NCBI GenBank assembly: GCA_031772625.1
Contig: CM062816.1
Span: 1,666,265,385-1,666,329,384 of the forward strand
Direction of reading: 5' to 3'
Length of the DNA: 64,000 nt
From: Pinus tabuliformis
Lineage: Eukaryota > Streptophyta > Pinopsida > Pinales > Pinaceae
Below the pieces are notes generated by a model. It was not told the DNA's origin. It did no database searches and saw only the letters and a program-made list of their open reading frames with translations. Made by a program: the position numbers and the translations under genes. Positions 21,704-32,631 of this stretch are shown one piece after another (the stretch's first letter is position 1; every line of letters starts with the position of its first letter).

Positions 21704-22093
21704 TGATTACAACTAGAAATGTGTCCAGAGTTTGTCTATCATCAAAGCTGGATCTGTGTCGTTTCCCAGGGTCATCCTGTCTGTTCACTAGGGAATTAGA
21801 TTTGCAGACCTTTTTATTGGTTGTAGCCGGCCATCATAGAGTCCTATGCATCTGCTGGTGTGGTCAGTATTCTCCATTTTCACCCAAACTCTAAACTGTG
21901 AGTAAATGGTGGTCTAAAGCCTTGTAGTCTGGGGGTGTTCACGCATGCCTTGAGTCAAGCAAAGTAGGAGTGGTTATCTGGCTTGAATATGCATCATTCC
22001 TTCCATTCATCCATTTCCAACATTAAGTTGAGTTTGTAATGTTCCCAAGCATCTCTGATATACAACCTAGGAGAGTTTCTTGGGGTGATAACA
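21704..22093 (-). repeat. Right LTR-like inverted repeat of nested element
   Basis: In minus orientation it begins TGTTATCACCCC and ends GTTGTAATCA (TG...CA), about 390 bp, next to a primer-binding site and gag, so it is the functional 5' LTR. Its first 323 bp are repeated in inverted orientation at the left end. Confidence 0.72.
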
Positions 22094-22617
22094 AGAAGTA
22101 TTCTACAATTTCTGTGTATTTATTTCCTGTTTATGCATCTAGTTATGTTGGGTATGAATTTCACTTATAATGCTCATATGATGCGCGAATATATGTGATT
22201 GTATTGGTTAAGTAACACAAGTAAGAACATCTATTTACACGAATATAACTAAGATCTGTTAATAAGACAAGTAAGATACTTAATGTAGTTTGGGAGATAT
22301 TGCAGTTCGCTGCCCTAGCAGCGTGAAAGTATATCAACCCCAGGTTAGGGTTGCGCGAAAGCCGATTGTATCCTTTTGCGAAGGTATTGAAGGGTGGAAC
22401 AAAGGGCTAAGAAACCTGCGCGCAGGCAGGTATAGCCAGGATAACCCGACATCACAACCATCTCAAGGGTGCAGAAACTTGGTTCCAGCATCCCCCCATA
22501 CTGCTTCGGGTGAGACTTCAGTCCGTGCTCCGCGGGCTGATGCCAAAAGGGCCAGTAGTGTAGGGATTTGTTTAGATAACTAACGCTGAACCTGGGTCCG
22601 GCCCCCACAAGCCAACA
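22094..22617 (+). repeat. Element A 3' LTR, right part
   Basis: Resumes with AGAAGTATTCTACAATTT and ends CACAAGCCAACA, matching 6259-6782 of the 5' LTR. GTAAG follows directly. Confidence 0.95.
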
Positions 22618-23305
22618 GTAAGGAATGACTATTGGATTGTATCGTATTTGGTGTTTTTGTAGTGGCATAAAGATCACTTTGAGCAACGTGTTTCATGACT
22701 CAGAACACCGACATCCCCAAGTCTGACCACACTTTGCCACAACTCTGAAGATCAACGTATACATACTCCAACATCTCCGCATACCAACACTATATATAAA
22801 CATATATTCCCTGGACATCACGTACGGGTACACCTGCAATAGCCAACAACGAATATGCTCTCCATGCCAATCGACCGCCACGTTACCGCGAGCCACAGGC
22901 GCGATGGGAAACACTTCACCTCTCCATGCTCCAGACTCAGATGAAGTATATTCCTTCAAACACCATTGCTGTCATCTATTTGTAAACAAAATAAAAAGTC
23001 AACACCGATACATCCCCCCGGGGTTGATATAGAGACGCCTTTGGCGAACAACAAAACTTTTAGGAATAAAGTTCGTCAAAACATGAGATAAAAGCCTGCC
23101 ATTAAGATTATTTATATTTGAGAATTAAATAATACAATGACCAAATGGTACAGTTAGCAGTTGATAATGGTTGTCTTTACTCTTGATGTGACAAATAAAT
23201 TAGGATAGATTTTCTTTTTGTTTAAAAAAGACAATGAAAATGTATTATGAATCAGAATTCGAATATATATATGAATATGACAAAGCAATTTGCTAAAAAA
23301 TGACA

Positions 23306-23389
23306 GACGATAATATTACTATTTTATTTGTGATACATTGTGTGCAAGACGATAATATTACTATTTTATTTGTGATAGATTGTGTGCAA
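23306..23389 (+). repeat. 42-bp tandem duplication
   Basis: Two adjacent copies beginning GACGATAATATTACTATTTT, differing at one base (GATACATTG against GATAGATTG). Confidence 0.9.
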
Positions 23390-23986
23390 AACCGTGACAA
23401 AATATTTTATATGTTTTTAGAAAAGTTTAAATTAATAATAATAAGGTTCCCTCAAAGACCTTTTATGTGTTTATTAATTGTTTTATTTTATAGATAAAGG
23501 AGTTAAACAAAATGGCCCTTTTCTTTTTGCAACTACATAAAATGAATGCAAAATGCGTCAGCTAACATCATAGCTATTTTTGTTATAATTAATATCTATT
23601 TTATTATAATTGAATAATTAGGAAAAGTAGATTCCACATCGATTCCACATCGATTTATTAAATCTTATAATTTAAAAATTGATATCAAAATACAAGTTGG
23701 AAAGTGGTTCTCCATCAATTTATATCAAACAATTAAAGTGAACAAAGTCGAAAATGTAAATGGCTGCATGCAATTTGCTTCTAAAAATACAGGTCAGCCA
23801 TTGGGTGTATCGTGTGTCATGTAAAACAAGTGATTAGGTGGTTGTTAATGGTTATTACAGTTGCAAGCTTATTCTGGATAACAGTGAATATGCAGCAGTC
23901 TTGTCAAATCTATTATTTTATTCTGTATTTTAATATATTAAAAACACATAATAAAAAAATAACAATATATTCTTCATTCCTAACGT

Positions 23987-24068
23987 TGTTTTGAAGGAGT
24001 CATACTCCATTTATGATTAAAAGCAATTGTTTTAGAGGAGTCATACTCCATTTATGATTAAAAGCAAT
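23987..24068 (+). repeat. 41-bp tandem duplication
   Basis: Two adjacent copies containing GGAGTCATACTCCATTTATG; the core GGAGTCATACTCC is itself an inverted repeat (GGAGT..ACTCC). Confidence 0.9.
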
Positions 24069-24313
24069 CACATTGGTACATTTACAAAATGTTTTAATGA
24101 GTTTTATTGATTTAAAAATATGTTTTATATAAATTAATTAATATAGTGAAATTAATTCATAAAGGGAGGCCGGTAAGAAATTGATAGTTTAAAGAGTGGT
24201 AATGCTAATAGACTTTGTATGGAGCGACTAAGTAATAGATGAGATGACTCTTGCTAACCGAGTGTAGATCATGTGGTGGAGATGATGTGTTTGTTTTCTC
24301 TCATTTGGGTTTG

Positions 24314-24516
24314 AATTTTAGGTTATGATATGTTTGCATGTAATGTAATTATCTTTTTTGTTTTCTTATAATAACAGGTAGAATATTAGGTTATGACATA
24401 TTTGTGTGTAACATAATTATTTACGTTGATTCCTTCGAACAATAGGTAGAATCTTAGGCTATGACATGTTTGTATGTAACACAATTATCTATCTTGATCC
24501 TTCGAAATCGCAGGTA
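24314..24516 (+). repeat. Three imperfect 68-bp tandem units
   Basis: Units share TTAGGTTATGA-ATGTTTG-ATGTAA and end CAGGTAGA or TAGGTAGA. They have diverged visibly from each other, so the duplication is older than the two shorter ones nearby. Confidence 0.75.
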
Positions 24517-25660
24517 GATGTTGTTGTGGACGTAACTAGTACATATTGGTACAGTGAACCACATAATAAATAAATAAATAAATAAAAATAGATGAAATGC
24601 CATTTTTTAATATATTTTCTAGTCAATTTTGCCCAAAATTCGGTAGAACATTTAAGAATCATAAGTTTAAGTTGTTTTTCCGTATGAGACTCTCGTGTAT
24701 CTCACCATTTTTTTTCGGGTGTTCAATCCATTATGCATTCACAAGTGCATTTTAAATGACAAGAAATCACAATCTGGCTCGAAATGGTGTTGTTGGATTC
24801 TAGCCAAAAAACCCATTTTGTCTATTAGTTAGACTATGCCTACACGAACCCATTTGCATTTTTGAAAATGTACATGTTTTCTTAATTTATCAATTTCAGG
24901 TTTCCTTGCCCCTTACCTCCCCCCCGCGAAAATCAACACCAAGGCTTCCATGTCCTTGGTGGGAACATGCAAGCTTTCATGCGGGGAATGACATGAAGGT
25001 TAATAGTCTGTCCTTTCTTCCATAAATCACGTTGGGCGTGTTTTTCTCATATTGAGCTAATTTGGAGTAATTTTAGGAGAGAAAATCTAGGAAGGCTTGA
25101 CAATATCTATTGTCATAGTCTACATTTACTTCCAAGTGATTATTTTAATGGAAATGACCGAGGTGGATATTGGTGGCCACCCACTTATTCCACTAACTCA
25201 CAACACAATTTTATATTTTGGCATTTTTTCTACAACTTTTAGGTCTTGAACTTTCGAATCCATTCTTGAGGCCCTATATGGAAAATTTACTTCTTGAATA
25301 AACATTTCCAACAAGCTATCATACCCACCAAACACAGATTATATACCAAAGTTATGACCCTAGGAAGTTGACTTTCCAGCATACCCCTCCAGGGTCCATA
25401 AGCCTTTGGTGCTTCATCTCAGAGGGTTAGAATTTTTAATATTTAGGATTTCTCATTGCTTCTTTATAATAAAAAGGCCTTTGAGCCTCCTTGTAACACA
25501 GTTCGACGAAGGCACATAACTGCCACATCTCTTCTCAAATATAAGCTACCACCATTCAAGCTAGTTTGCTTTTATTTCACATTTATACAGTTTCATTGTA
25601 TTTTTGTGTTTTGGTTATAAATATGTATATCATTTTGTTCCCTTCATAAATTAAAATAAG

Positions 25661-25674
25661 TGGTATTAGAGTGG
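25661..25674 (+). other. Primer-binding site of element C
   Basis: TGGTATTAGAGTGG differs from the common plant initiator-Met primer site TGGTATCAGAGC by a C-to-T change at the seventh base and by the last base. It lies about 230 bp upstream of gag. Confidence 0.7.
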
Positions 25675-25891
25675 TCTGCTGTTTATTTATTTTTTATGCA
25701 TGTCCCAATGATGTCAGGGTATAAGGAGTTGGGACTTGAATTGCTTGAGCCCTTGCAGGATCATCCTCACGAACCTTGATGACCTCCCATGGTAGAAGAA
25801 AAGAAAGACAAAGGAATAAGAGATTCTCAAATAAGCCCTCGAGCGGAAAAGGAACAAGATGACAGATAATTTTTCCCAGGTCCTTTGACGG

Positions 25892-26732
25892 ATGCCAATA
25901 GGAAACACATCTTCATCTAGCGGCCACTTTGGAGGTGTCACGCCCTTTAAGGTACAAGTTAATTTTGATATTTCTATATTTGAAATCCAGATAAATGTGG
26001 ATGCTCTAAATAAATGGTTAAATCTTCTAGAGGGTACTTTTTGGTCCACTCTTTTTCAGATAAACAAGAGATTACCTTTACACTCCTTAGGGCTGCTCCC
26101 CATGTCAAGGATTGGTGGGAAACTTACACACCCACTTGGGACTCTTTTTGGCATATTGTTAAGGAATACTATTACCTTATTGGAAGCTATTAAGGTCATT
26201 ACATGAGATGCATCATACTACAATAGGAAAGGGACCAAGTAGTTCCAAAGTTAACAAATAGTTGTCATACCTTGTGCACCAAGTTGTGTATCGAAGAGAT
26301 TGAGAAACATCTAGTGCTCAAGTACTGTGGATGTCTACAGAGATACATCCAAACATAAATGAAGTTCTTGAAAATTTCCTCACTTGGTGTAGCATATAGA
26401 TATGTTGTCAAAATAGAGAAAAAAATTAAATAGAAGAAGCAATAGTTTTGATCTATGAATCCTTCACAATAGAAGCATGGAAAGGGCATCCCTAAATCAC
26501 AGATCAAAAGACAGATGCAAGTGTATCTCCCGAGGACAACCCACCTAAGTTGCAAACAAAGAATGGTAATGAAAAGATGAATAAAGACATGGGAAAGTGG
26601 TGTGATTTCCATAAGATCCCCTCTCATTACACTAATGAATGTTTCACAAGGCATTCATTGGTGGCCAAGCTAAAAGCCTCAGAGTCAAACCCAAATTCTG
26701 ACTCTAAATCAGACCTAAACAATGGTAAATAG
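25892..26732 (+). pseudogene. Element C gag remnant
   Basis: The first frame (25892-26206) contains the capsid start VNFDISIFEIQINVDALNKW and shifts frame within the next 40 codons, where the other frame gives AAPHVKDWWETYTPTWDSF. A later open piece (26550-26732) has the finger-like KWCDFHKIPSHYTNECF, a CX2H-type knuckle known from gypsy gag of this group. Between them, 26210-26550 has no continuous frame. Confidence 0.7.
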
Positions 26733-26754
26733 ATCATTGATGAAAAACTACTGC

Positions 26755-27210
26755 TATCGTTTCTACCACTAATCTTCAACAAAGTGAACTTGAAGATCCA
26801 GAGGAAGGTGAGAACCTATTTCACTTACAAATGTGGGTTAATGGTGCTCCAATGTGCTTCATTGTCGATAACGGGAGTTAAAAGAACCTCACCTCAGTAG
26901 AGGTAGTTAAGCAGATGGGATTTTCGACAACACCACACGCACAATCAACCACCATCAGCTGGCTCCACCAAGGGCAATATTTTCATGTCAACCAATAGTT
27001 CCGCCTACCCTACAACATCAAGCCTTTCAAGGATGAGATATTTTGCAATGTAGATCCCCTTGAAGTTTGTGATGTTTTTTTAGGACAACCATACTTGTGG
27101 AAGCATCATGCTATATATGAGTCTATACCTCATAATGCCATTATTACATTGGAAAAACAATTATACAAGATACAAGAGGTAGCCCCATATACACCATTTC
27201 TTTGATCTCT
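26755..27210 (+). pseudogene. Element C protease remnant
   Basis: Translates as a retropepsin-like segment with LQMWVNGAPMCFIVDNGS (about 26830-26878; D-N-G in place of D-S/T-G) followed at once by a TAA. FLGQPYLWKHHAIYES (about 27079-27126) matches the second protease block of this gypsy group. No intact frame. Confidence 0.6.
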
Positions 27211-27499
27211 GCTATGTAATGCAACAAGGTAATCTCCTAGACTAGGAATTTTTTCTTCTTCCTAATTCACTCTCAAAGTAAGGAGAAAACTGTGGCCACA
27301 TCCATGGCCTCCACATAGGGCTCCTCCACATAGAAGAGGCAAGTGGACAAGGTCATGGAAGAATACATAGACATATTCTCCTCACCCATGGGGGTATCTA
27401 TGCATTGTCAAGTCAAGCATTTATATGATCTGACCCATGATGTAACTCTATTGAATAGACAAATCTACAACTACTCTCTTCTAGAAAATGAGGAACTCA

Positions 27500-28660
27500 A
27501 GAAAAAAATATAAGAATTGTTCCAAAATGGGTACATTCGATCGAGTTCTTCACCCTATGGAAGCCCAATTGTACTTAGGCAGAAGAAATATGGGATCTGG
27601 TGACTCTGCATTGATTATCAGGCCCTAAACAAAATCACATTCATGAACTAGTACCCAATTCCTCGAATTAATGATATTTTTTACTAGCTCAAGGGCGACA
27701 AGTACTTTAGTAAGATTGATTTGAAGTCAAACTACCATTAAGTCCCAATAAAACCAACTGATGCGTGGAAGATTACTTTCAAGTCCAAGGAGGGTCTTTT
27801 TGAATGCTTGGTCATGCCCTTCGGTTTAATAAGTGCCCTGGAAAATTTCATGAGGTTAATGGATGATATCTTGTATCCTTGCACCAAATTTTTTGTGAGT
27901 CTGTGTCTAGATGATATCCTCATCTTTTGGGTATAACACTTACAACATATTCAATAAGTCCTTCACAATTTGTGGCAACACAAGCTTTGTGCTAACTTGG
28001 ATAAATTCTTCTTCAACATTGACAAGGTCTAATAGCTGGACCACATTATTGATGAGCAAGGTGTGCATGTGGATCCAACCAAGAGCTAAGTAATTCACGA
28101 TTATCTAGCCCCAACGACTCTAAATAATATCTGTATCTTCTCAGAAATTGCTAACTTTTACCGAAGATTCATGTTGGGGTTCTCTTGTATTGTTTGGCCC
28201 TTAAGTGAAGTGACCAATGGTGGAGAAAAAAAAAGTTTTTTGGTCTGAGTCACAATAGAGGGCATTCAATGAACTAAAAAACCACCTTTTCTCTACACCA
28301 GTCCTCACCCTTCTAGACCCGCAATATCCATTTGAGATTGAAATAAATTCATTTAACTATGTTATTGGTGCAATCCCCATGTAGCAAGGACATATGGTGG
28401 CCTATCAAAGTGAAAAACTATGTGATACTGTTAAGAGATACCCCTCCTATGATAAGGAGATATATCCTATCATGTAGGCCTACCCAAAATGAAAACATTA
28501 TATTATGGGGAATGAGCCAGTCATCCACATAGATTAAAAGCCTCTTCAATTTATACAGACACAAGGGAAGTTAAAAAATCACCATCATAAGAAACAGTCC
28601 ATGTACTTGCAAAAATTCCATTGTAGCATCAATCATGTTATAGGCTACCTTAGTTAGCCC
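27500..28660 (+). pseudogene. Element C reverse transcriptase and RNase H remnant
   Basis: Blocks visible between stops: LFQNGYIRSSSSPYGSPIVL, LCIDYQALNKITF, YFSKIDLKSNYH, LVMPFGLISALENFMRLMDD, and the catalytic box as LDDIL (about 27907). RNase H remnants include DPQYPFEIEINSFNYVIGAI and RYPSYDKEIYPIM. At least ten in-frame stops are present, many of them TAG in positions where Gln or Trp is usual. Confidence 0.8.
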
Positions 28661-28789
28661 CCAGTTGTGGCATTCACCACAATTCTCAATGCTTATGGGC
28701 ATGAGACCTCTAGATGGCCACAACTATACAACATGGACTCAAAGTTCGTTACCACATAAGAAATGTTGATGGTAGGAAAGAAAGTTCTA

Positions 28790-29508
28790 GAATTCCATCT
28801 CCAAGATGCACTGTTGTGCTACATGCATCACCTTTTTATTCCTTTAAGTGAGTGTGCCAATCTAATATGGGAGGAAAATTATAGTTGGGTAGCAGGGTAG
28901 TTTGGCGTGGAGAAGATAGTGGCAATATTGCATAAGTATTTTCATTGGTTGAAACTTCTATATGATGTTGACAATTATATCAGGTCTCACATTTCTTGTG
29001 CCATTTCTAAACCAACCATTAAGAAGCAAGGCATGTACACCACTCTTCCTACTCCTAATCGAACTTGGGAATCCATCTCAATGGACTATATTTCTATCCT
29101 TCCTTCTACCAAGCGTGATAACAACTGTGATTTTGTGGTTCTTGATGACTTTTATAAGTTGGTGATTCTGATTGCCTATAAGAAGAGTATCATAATAGAA
29201 TCCATTCCCAAGCTCTTATTCAAATAGGTTTGGGAACATTTTGGGATCCGTAGACCATTATATCAGATTGGGATATTAGGTTCCTAAGTGCATTTCAGTC
29301 AAGCCTCTGGTAATTTTTAGACACCAAGCTCACCAAATCAATTTCTTTCCACCCCCAAACTAATGGCTAGAAATAGGTCATTAATAAGATGAATCATGAT
29401 ATTGCACATTTTGTACATGTAAAAGTCCAAGACCCCATGAACATGTAATGCGAGTCTCCCCTATGTTTAGCACAACTACAACAGAGCTCTCCATAGCTCA
29501 ACTCTCCA
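28790..29508 (+). pseudogene. Element C integrase remnant, cut by CACTA element
   Basis: The best open part is 28907-29227: a finger region (HKYFHWLKLLYDVDNYIRSH, then SCAISKPTIKKQG) followed by the core start WESISMDYISILPSTKRDN, where the D of MDY is the first catalytic acid. Downstream, TKSISFHPQT-like and YNRALHSST-like segments appear in broken frames. The sequence NRALHS continues up to 29508 and stops at the CACTA terminus. Confidence 0.8.
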
Positions 29509-31030
29509 CACTACAAGGAAAATACCTTCTAGCGAAGGTTTTTGTGGAGGCCCCTATAAAAATAGCCCAAAATTCCATTTGTAGCAGAGGTGGGTGGGTG
29601 GATGTTTTAGTGAATGTTTATTTGATGGTGTGTATAAATTATTCAAGCACACCGATGCTTTATTATCAATACATGCACCGGGGCTACATATAACATGGTG
29701 CATGGTAGATTTTTTTCTTGAAAAATAAAAAACCATAGTGCGCTAAATACCCAAACTCACCGATGATTGAAAATTCGCTAGCACCAAACTCTTTCATATA
29801 GTAGAACATATCGGTGCTATTAGACAATGACTTCTTGGTGTGGTAAATGTATAGCAACATCTCGGGGAATCTTATAAATCATATTGATAGACGATTTCTA
29901 ATTTCTAAAAAATACCGGTGCTATTGTAAAACGATAGCATCGATGTGTTACGGGTAACGTAAAGCCTTGGTGTGTCTCGATAAAGCACTGCAATAATTTT
30001 GAATTAAAAAAAAAATATGGTGCTTTTAGATATAGCGTGCCTCACCGCGCTTTGTGAAATGCACGAGATGAGGGTTAAATAAAAAAAACCCTCATAGCCA
30101 TAATTTTCATTTTTACCATCTACAGTGTGGGAGAAAAGTGAAGCACCGATGCCACTCTTTCCATGTGCAAGTGCCTTAACGTCGGTGCTTCTCTTCCTCA
30201 CCACCTTTCAATACGTGCTCACTGTTTGAGTTTCCAATTTTTTCAAACAATGTGAAAATTTATTTTTCTCCATTACGTGTCCACAATGCCTCCTCAACGA
30301 CCAAATGTCCATGTAATCTCCATGTTTATTTCTAATTTAAGTTTTTAGTGAATTATAATTGCAAATTAGGTTGAGTTTGTCATTTTTTTTCAAAATAAAA
30401 ATAAAAATTGATGCGTGATGCACTCGATATGTTTGGCTCGCACCGGGCACGTGCACCCTATAAATTTACAGGGTGTACCACATTTTGGTGCGTCAACACA
30501 ATGCACCAACGTTGTGGTGATGTGTTTTGTAAATATAAATGCATTGTGAAAGATGCGATAGATCGTCTATCAGTGCGTCACCCCCACTGCATTTATATTT
30601 ACCAAATGCACCACAAATAAATATTTTAAAATATTCCTATAGCTTGGTTCGTTCAATAACCTGAACATACCGTTTCGGTGCCAATGGGTTATACATGTGC
30701 ACTGGTGCACAAGTATGCCGAACCACGATGAAAATGTAAGTTTCTAAAACACCTGCGGTGCATCATACTTATGTGAGCATTGTTACCAGTGCGGTTATAG
30801 TTGAAAGCGCACTAGACCCGATGCATGACTGTATTTTGAGTGCATTGGTATTTTTTTAAAAAATTGAAAATTATGTTTCCATAGTCACAAATACATGTTT
30901 CATTTAACAAAAAAAATTGTATTTTATGTATAAGGCTGATGTACTTTATATGTCAATCATGTGGTAGAGACATCAACTGAGGGAGCAGGAGTAGGAGCAG
31001 GAGCAGTAGGCAGACCCATATAATATTGTT
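29509..31030 (+). repeat. CACTA left terminus and subterminal repeat region
   Basis: From the terminus inward there are many direct and inverted copies of GGTGC/GCACC, for example CACCGATGC (29650), CACCGGGGC (29675), ATCGGTGCT (29810), ACCGGTGCT (29914), GTCGGTGCT (30182) and CGTTTCGGTGCC (30674). The density contrasts sharply with the flanking element C. Function as transposase-binding sites is known for En/Spm; here it is inferred. Confidence 0.78.
30640..30995 (+). repeat. Direct repeat, copy 1 (pair with 35910-36245)
   Basis: Contains TATACATGTGCACTGGTGCA, later TTATGTTTCCATAG-CACAAATACATGTTTCATTTAAC and ATGTCAATCATGT. The same order recurs at 35910-36245 in the same orientation with many substitutions. 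Confidence 0.75.
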
Positions 31031-32018
31031 CGACCATGGCAAGTGAGAGAGAGGGATTTATACCCTCGCCCTGTTACTGCAGCAACCCGAGCGCTCTTGA
31101 GGAATGTAGGCCTCCTAAACTACTATGATGAGGGTACATCCCTGGAGGTGCACTTTGTCCTATTGGTGCATCTGATCTACCGATGGAATGTCCAGCAACA
31201 TGATTTCTGTGTCTATCCTGAATTGTGGTATATGCCCATTGAGGAGGACATTTACTTTATCACTGGCCTATCCAGGAGAGGGGAGGACTTTCCCCAGTTC
31301 CTTGATGTCCCCCATGGTGTTGCAGTTGAGAGTTAGCGTGCATACACTCAGATATGTCAGGTCTCATGCATTCCTTCCATCAGATTTTTAGGTCTATGGT
31401 GGACAACTATAAATTTCTTCTTTTTTTATTGAGGAGGCTAGGTGCATCTCATTATTAGTCTGCACCATTTCACATCCTTGTGGTGATGGGTAGTGCATTA
31501 GTTTCCTATTTTGTATTTTGTTTATTATTTGATTAAGGTGCCACATTGCGTCAGATGGTCTGCCATTTTTTTGAGGCAGTTTTGCACAACTTTAGATAGA
31601 TGTGCGTTTTCGAGACAAGGGAGGGAGACCTTCCCTTTTGCTTTTGAGTTTTTTTGTTTATTTTTTGATAGTTTTCTAGAGATGAGGCCTACATTTGATC
31701 ATCTCCCTCCTAGGCTATTCACTCAGGCCCATAAGTGCATGAGGGGGCAGATGATGCCCAAGAGGGGCGTGCCAAAGTTTCTGGCCAGGATTTTGGACGA
31801 GGCACTGGAGATGTTGGCCAATGTGGATGACCATGTGTTTGTCATGTTGGGGTATCCATACGTAGGGATTGATTAGAGAGGGTGTCCCAACATCTTCTTC
31901 ACAACAAATGAGTCTCCAAATGACATAAGTAATATTAATGTTTTCTTTAAATTAATCTAGTTTCATTTTTTTCTTTTAATGAATTAGAATTAAATTTATT
32001 CTAGCACGTTCTTAACTT

Positions 32019-32631
32019 TTTTTTTTTCCAAAGGAAAAACGGTAACCTTTTATTAAAGAATTAATGAAAAGTTACACCAGCATATGCAATAGAGCATTCA
32101 GAGAGATGCCATATGGCCCGCAGCGTTAGGAAACTAACGTGCACAAAGAGATAAGAAGAGAAAAGAGAAGGAAAAAAAAGGGGTAAAAGGCCTGACTTTC
32201 GGCTGTGAGTAAAACTCACGCTTCAGGTTTTTCTCCCCTTTTTCTTTTCAACCTTGCGCCACTCTCCCACAGTGGCCTCGGCTGAAGCAATGACTAACTG
32301 TGTTGTTACATTCGGATGCCCTGTTTCTTTATCTGAATCTGAAGTGTCTGAGTGATGTTGCCGTTTGATGCCTCCCATGCTTTGATCCACGTTTGTCATC
32401 TCTGCCTGATTTTGCTGGGTCTCTGCCTGATTTGAGAGTGGCTGTGAATCCTTGTTGACTGCTATATTTTCCTTCTGGTTCTCTATTTCAACTTCCTCTA
32501 TGGTGGTATCATCCTCCTCTGCTTCTGTTTCTTCCTCTTCTGATACTGAGGGAGCTTTCTTTCCCGCGGTTCTCTTCTTTATGACATAATCTATGTTCTG
32601 CCATCCTTTGTGCTTCCTTTGTTGTGGCTTG
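32019..32631 (-). mobile_element. LINE-like insertion with 17-bp target duplication
   Basis: TAGCACGTTCTTAACTT occurs at 32002-32018 and 32632-32648. The insert begins on the plus strand with a T-run, which is a poly(A) tail on the minus strand, so the element reads right to left. The 17-bp duplication plus the A-tail indicate target-primed reverse transcription. The body carries a minus-strand frame and about 190 bp of 3' untranslated sequence. The 5' end appears truncated because the frame is open up to the insertion edge. Confidence 0.82.
32223..32630 (-). pseudogene. ORF1-like C-terminal fragment of the LINE
   Basis: About 135 codons open without interruption from the insertion edge to TGA (complement of 32223-32225), with no ATG at its start because of 5' truncation. 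Composition is highly charged: SVSEEEETEAEEDDTTIEEV in the first part and a basic end GEWRKVEKKKGRK, similar to the W-x-x-V-x-x-K-x-G-R-K tail found in plant LINE ORF1 proteins. No endonuclease or RT follows, so this is an ORF1-3'UTR structure. It could instead be a retrocopy of another mRNA. Confidence 0.5.

Larger units (their letters stand above)
18125..22093 (-). mobile_element. Nested retroelement with inverted terminal LTR copies, inside 3' LTR of element A
   Basis: The left end TGTTATAACCCCAAGA and right end TCTTGGGGTGATAACA are the tips of about 323-bp inverted repeats. The flanks AATAAAG and AGAAGTATTC join to give exactly the uninterrupted sequence of the 5' LTR, so there is no target duplication (at most AG if the ancestor had one AG fewer). 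On the minus strand, order from the right end is an LTR-like repeat (22093-21704), a TGGCGACTC primer site, gag, then an RNase H remnant. A normal minus-strand element would have its left LTR in the same orientation; here it is flipped. I read it as a deletion and inversion derivative of a gypsy element related to element D. Confidence 0.75.
5814..22617 (+). mobile_element. Element A: complete Ty3/gypsy retrotransposon with post-pol accessory genes
   Basis: Both LTRs begin TGTTGGGTG and end CACAAGCCAACA. The element is flanked by a perfect 5-bp target duplication GTAAG (5809-5813 and 22618-22622), which fixes both ends. Internal order: small leader frame, gag with several zinc knuckles, protease, a second gag-like region, RT-RNase H, integrase, accessory coding sequence, 3' LTR. 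RT before integrase makes it gypsy; integrase ends without a chromodomain, in the style of the plant Tat/Athila side of gypsy. All genes carry stops or frameshifts. A 3,969-bp element interrupts the 3' LTR. LTR divergence by eye is about 20 differences in the first 245 bp, so the insertion is old. Confidence 0.95.
22618..24791. other. AT-rich DNA with small tandem duplications
   Basis: No gene or known element is recognised; the longest frames look random. Structure seen: a perfect-but-one 42-bp tandem pair (23306-23347, 23348-23389), a 41-bp pair (23987-24027, 24028-24068) and three imperfect units of about 68 bp (24314-24516), each ending AGGTAGA. Confidence 0.6.
24792..29508 (+). mobile_element. 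Element C: strongly decayed Ty3/gypsy element, truncated by CACTA insertion
   Basis: A primer site TGGTATTAGAGTGG (25661) close to the initiator-Met consensus, then gag, protease, RT, RNase H and integrase remnants in gypsy order. Stops occur roughly every 20-40 codons. The putative 5' LTR starts near TGTTGGATTCTAGCC (about 24792) and ends shortly before 25661; no second LTR is in the window. The coding remnant breaks off in integrase exactly where CACTACAAGG begins at 29509. The rest of this element may lie beyond the far end of the CACTA transposon. Confidence 0.8.

Noticed and set aside
18125-22093. Mutator-like DNA transposon, suggested by long terminal inverted repeats
   Set aside because: No 9-bp target duplication, and the right repeat is followed by a tRNA primer site and gag. 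A retroelement derivative fits better.
22693-22959. Minus-strand frame of 88 codons after element A
   Set aside because: No recognisable domain or neighbouring exon; nothing separates it from a chance frame.
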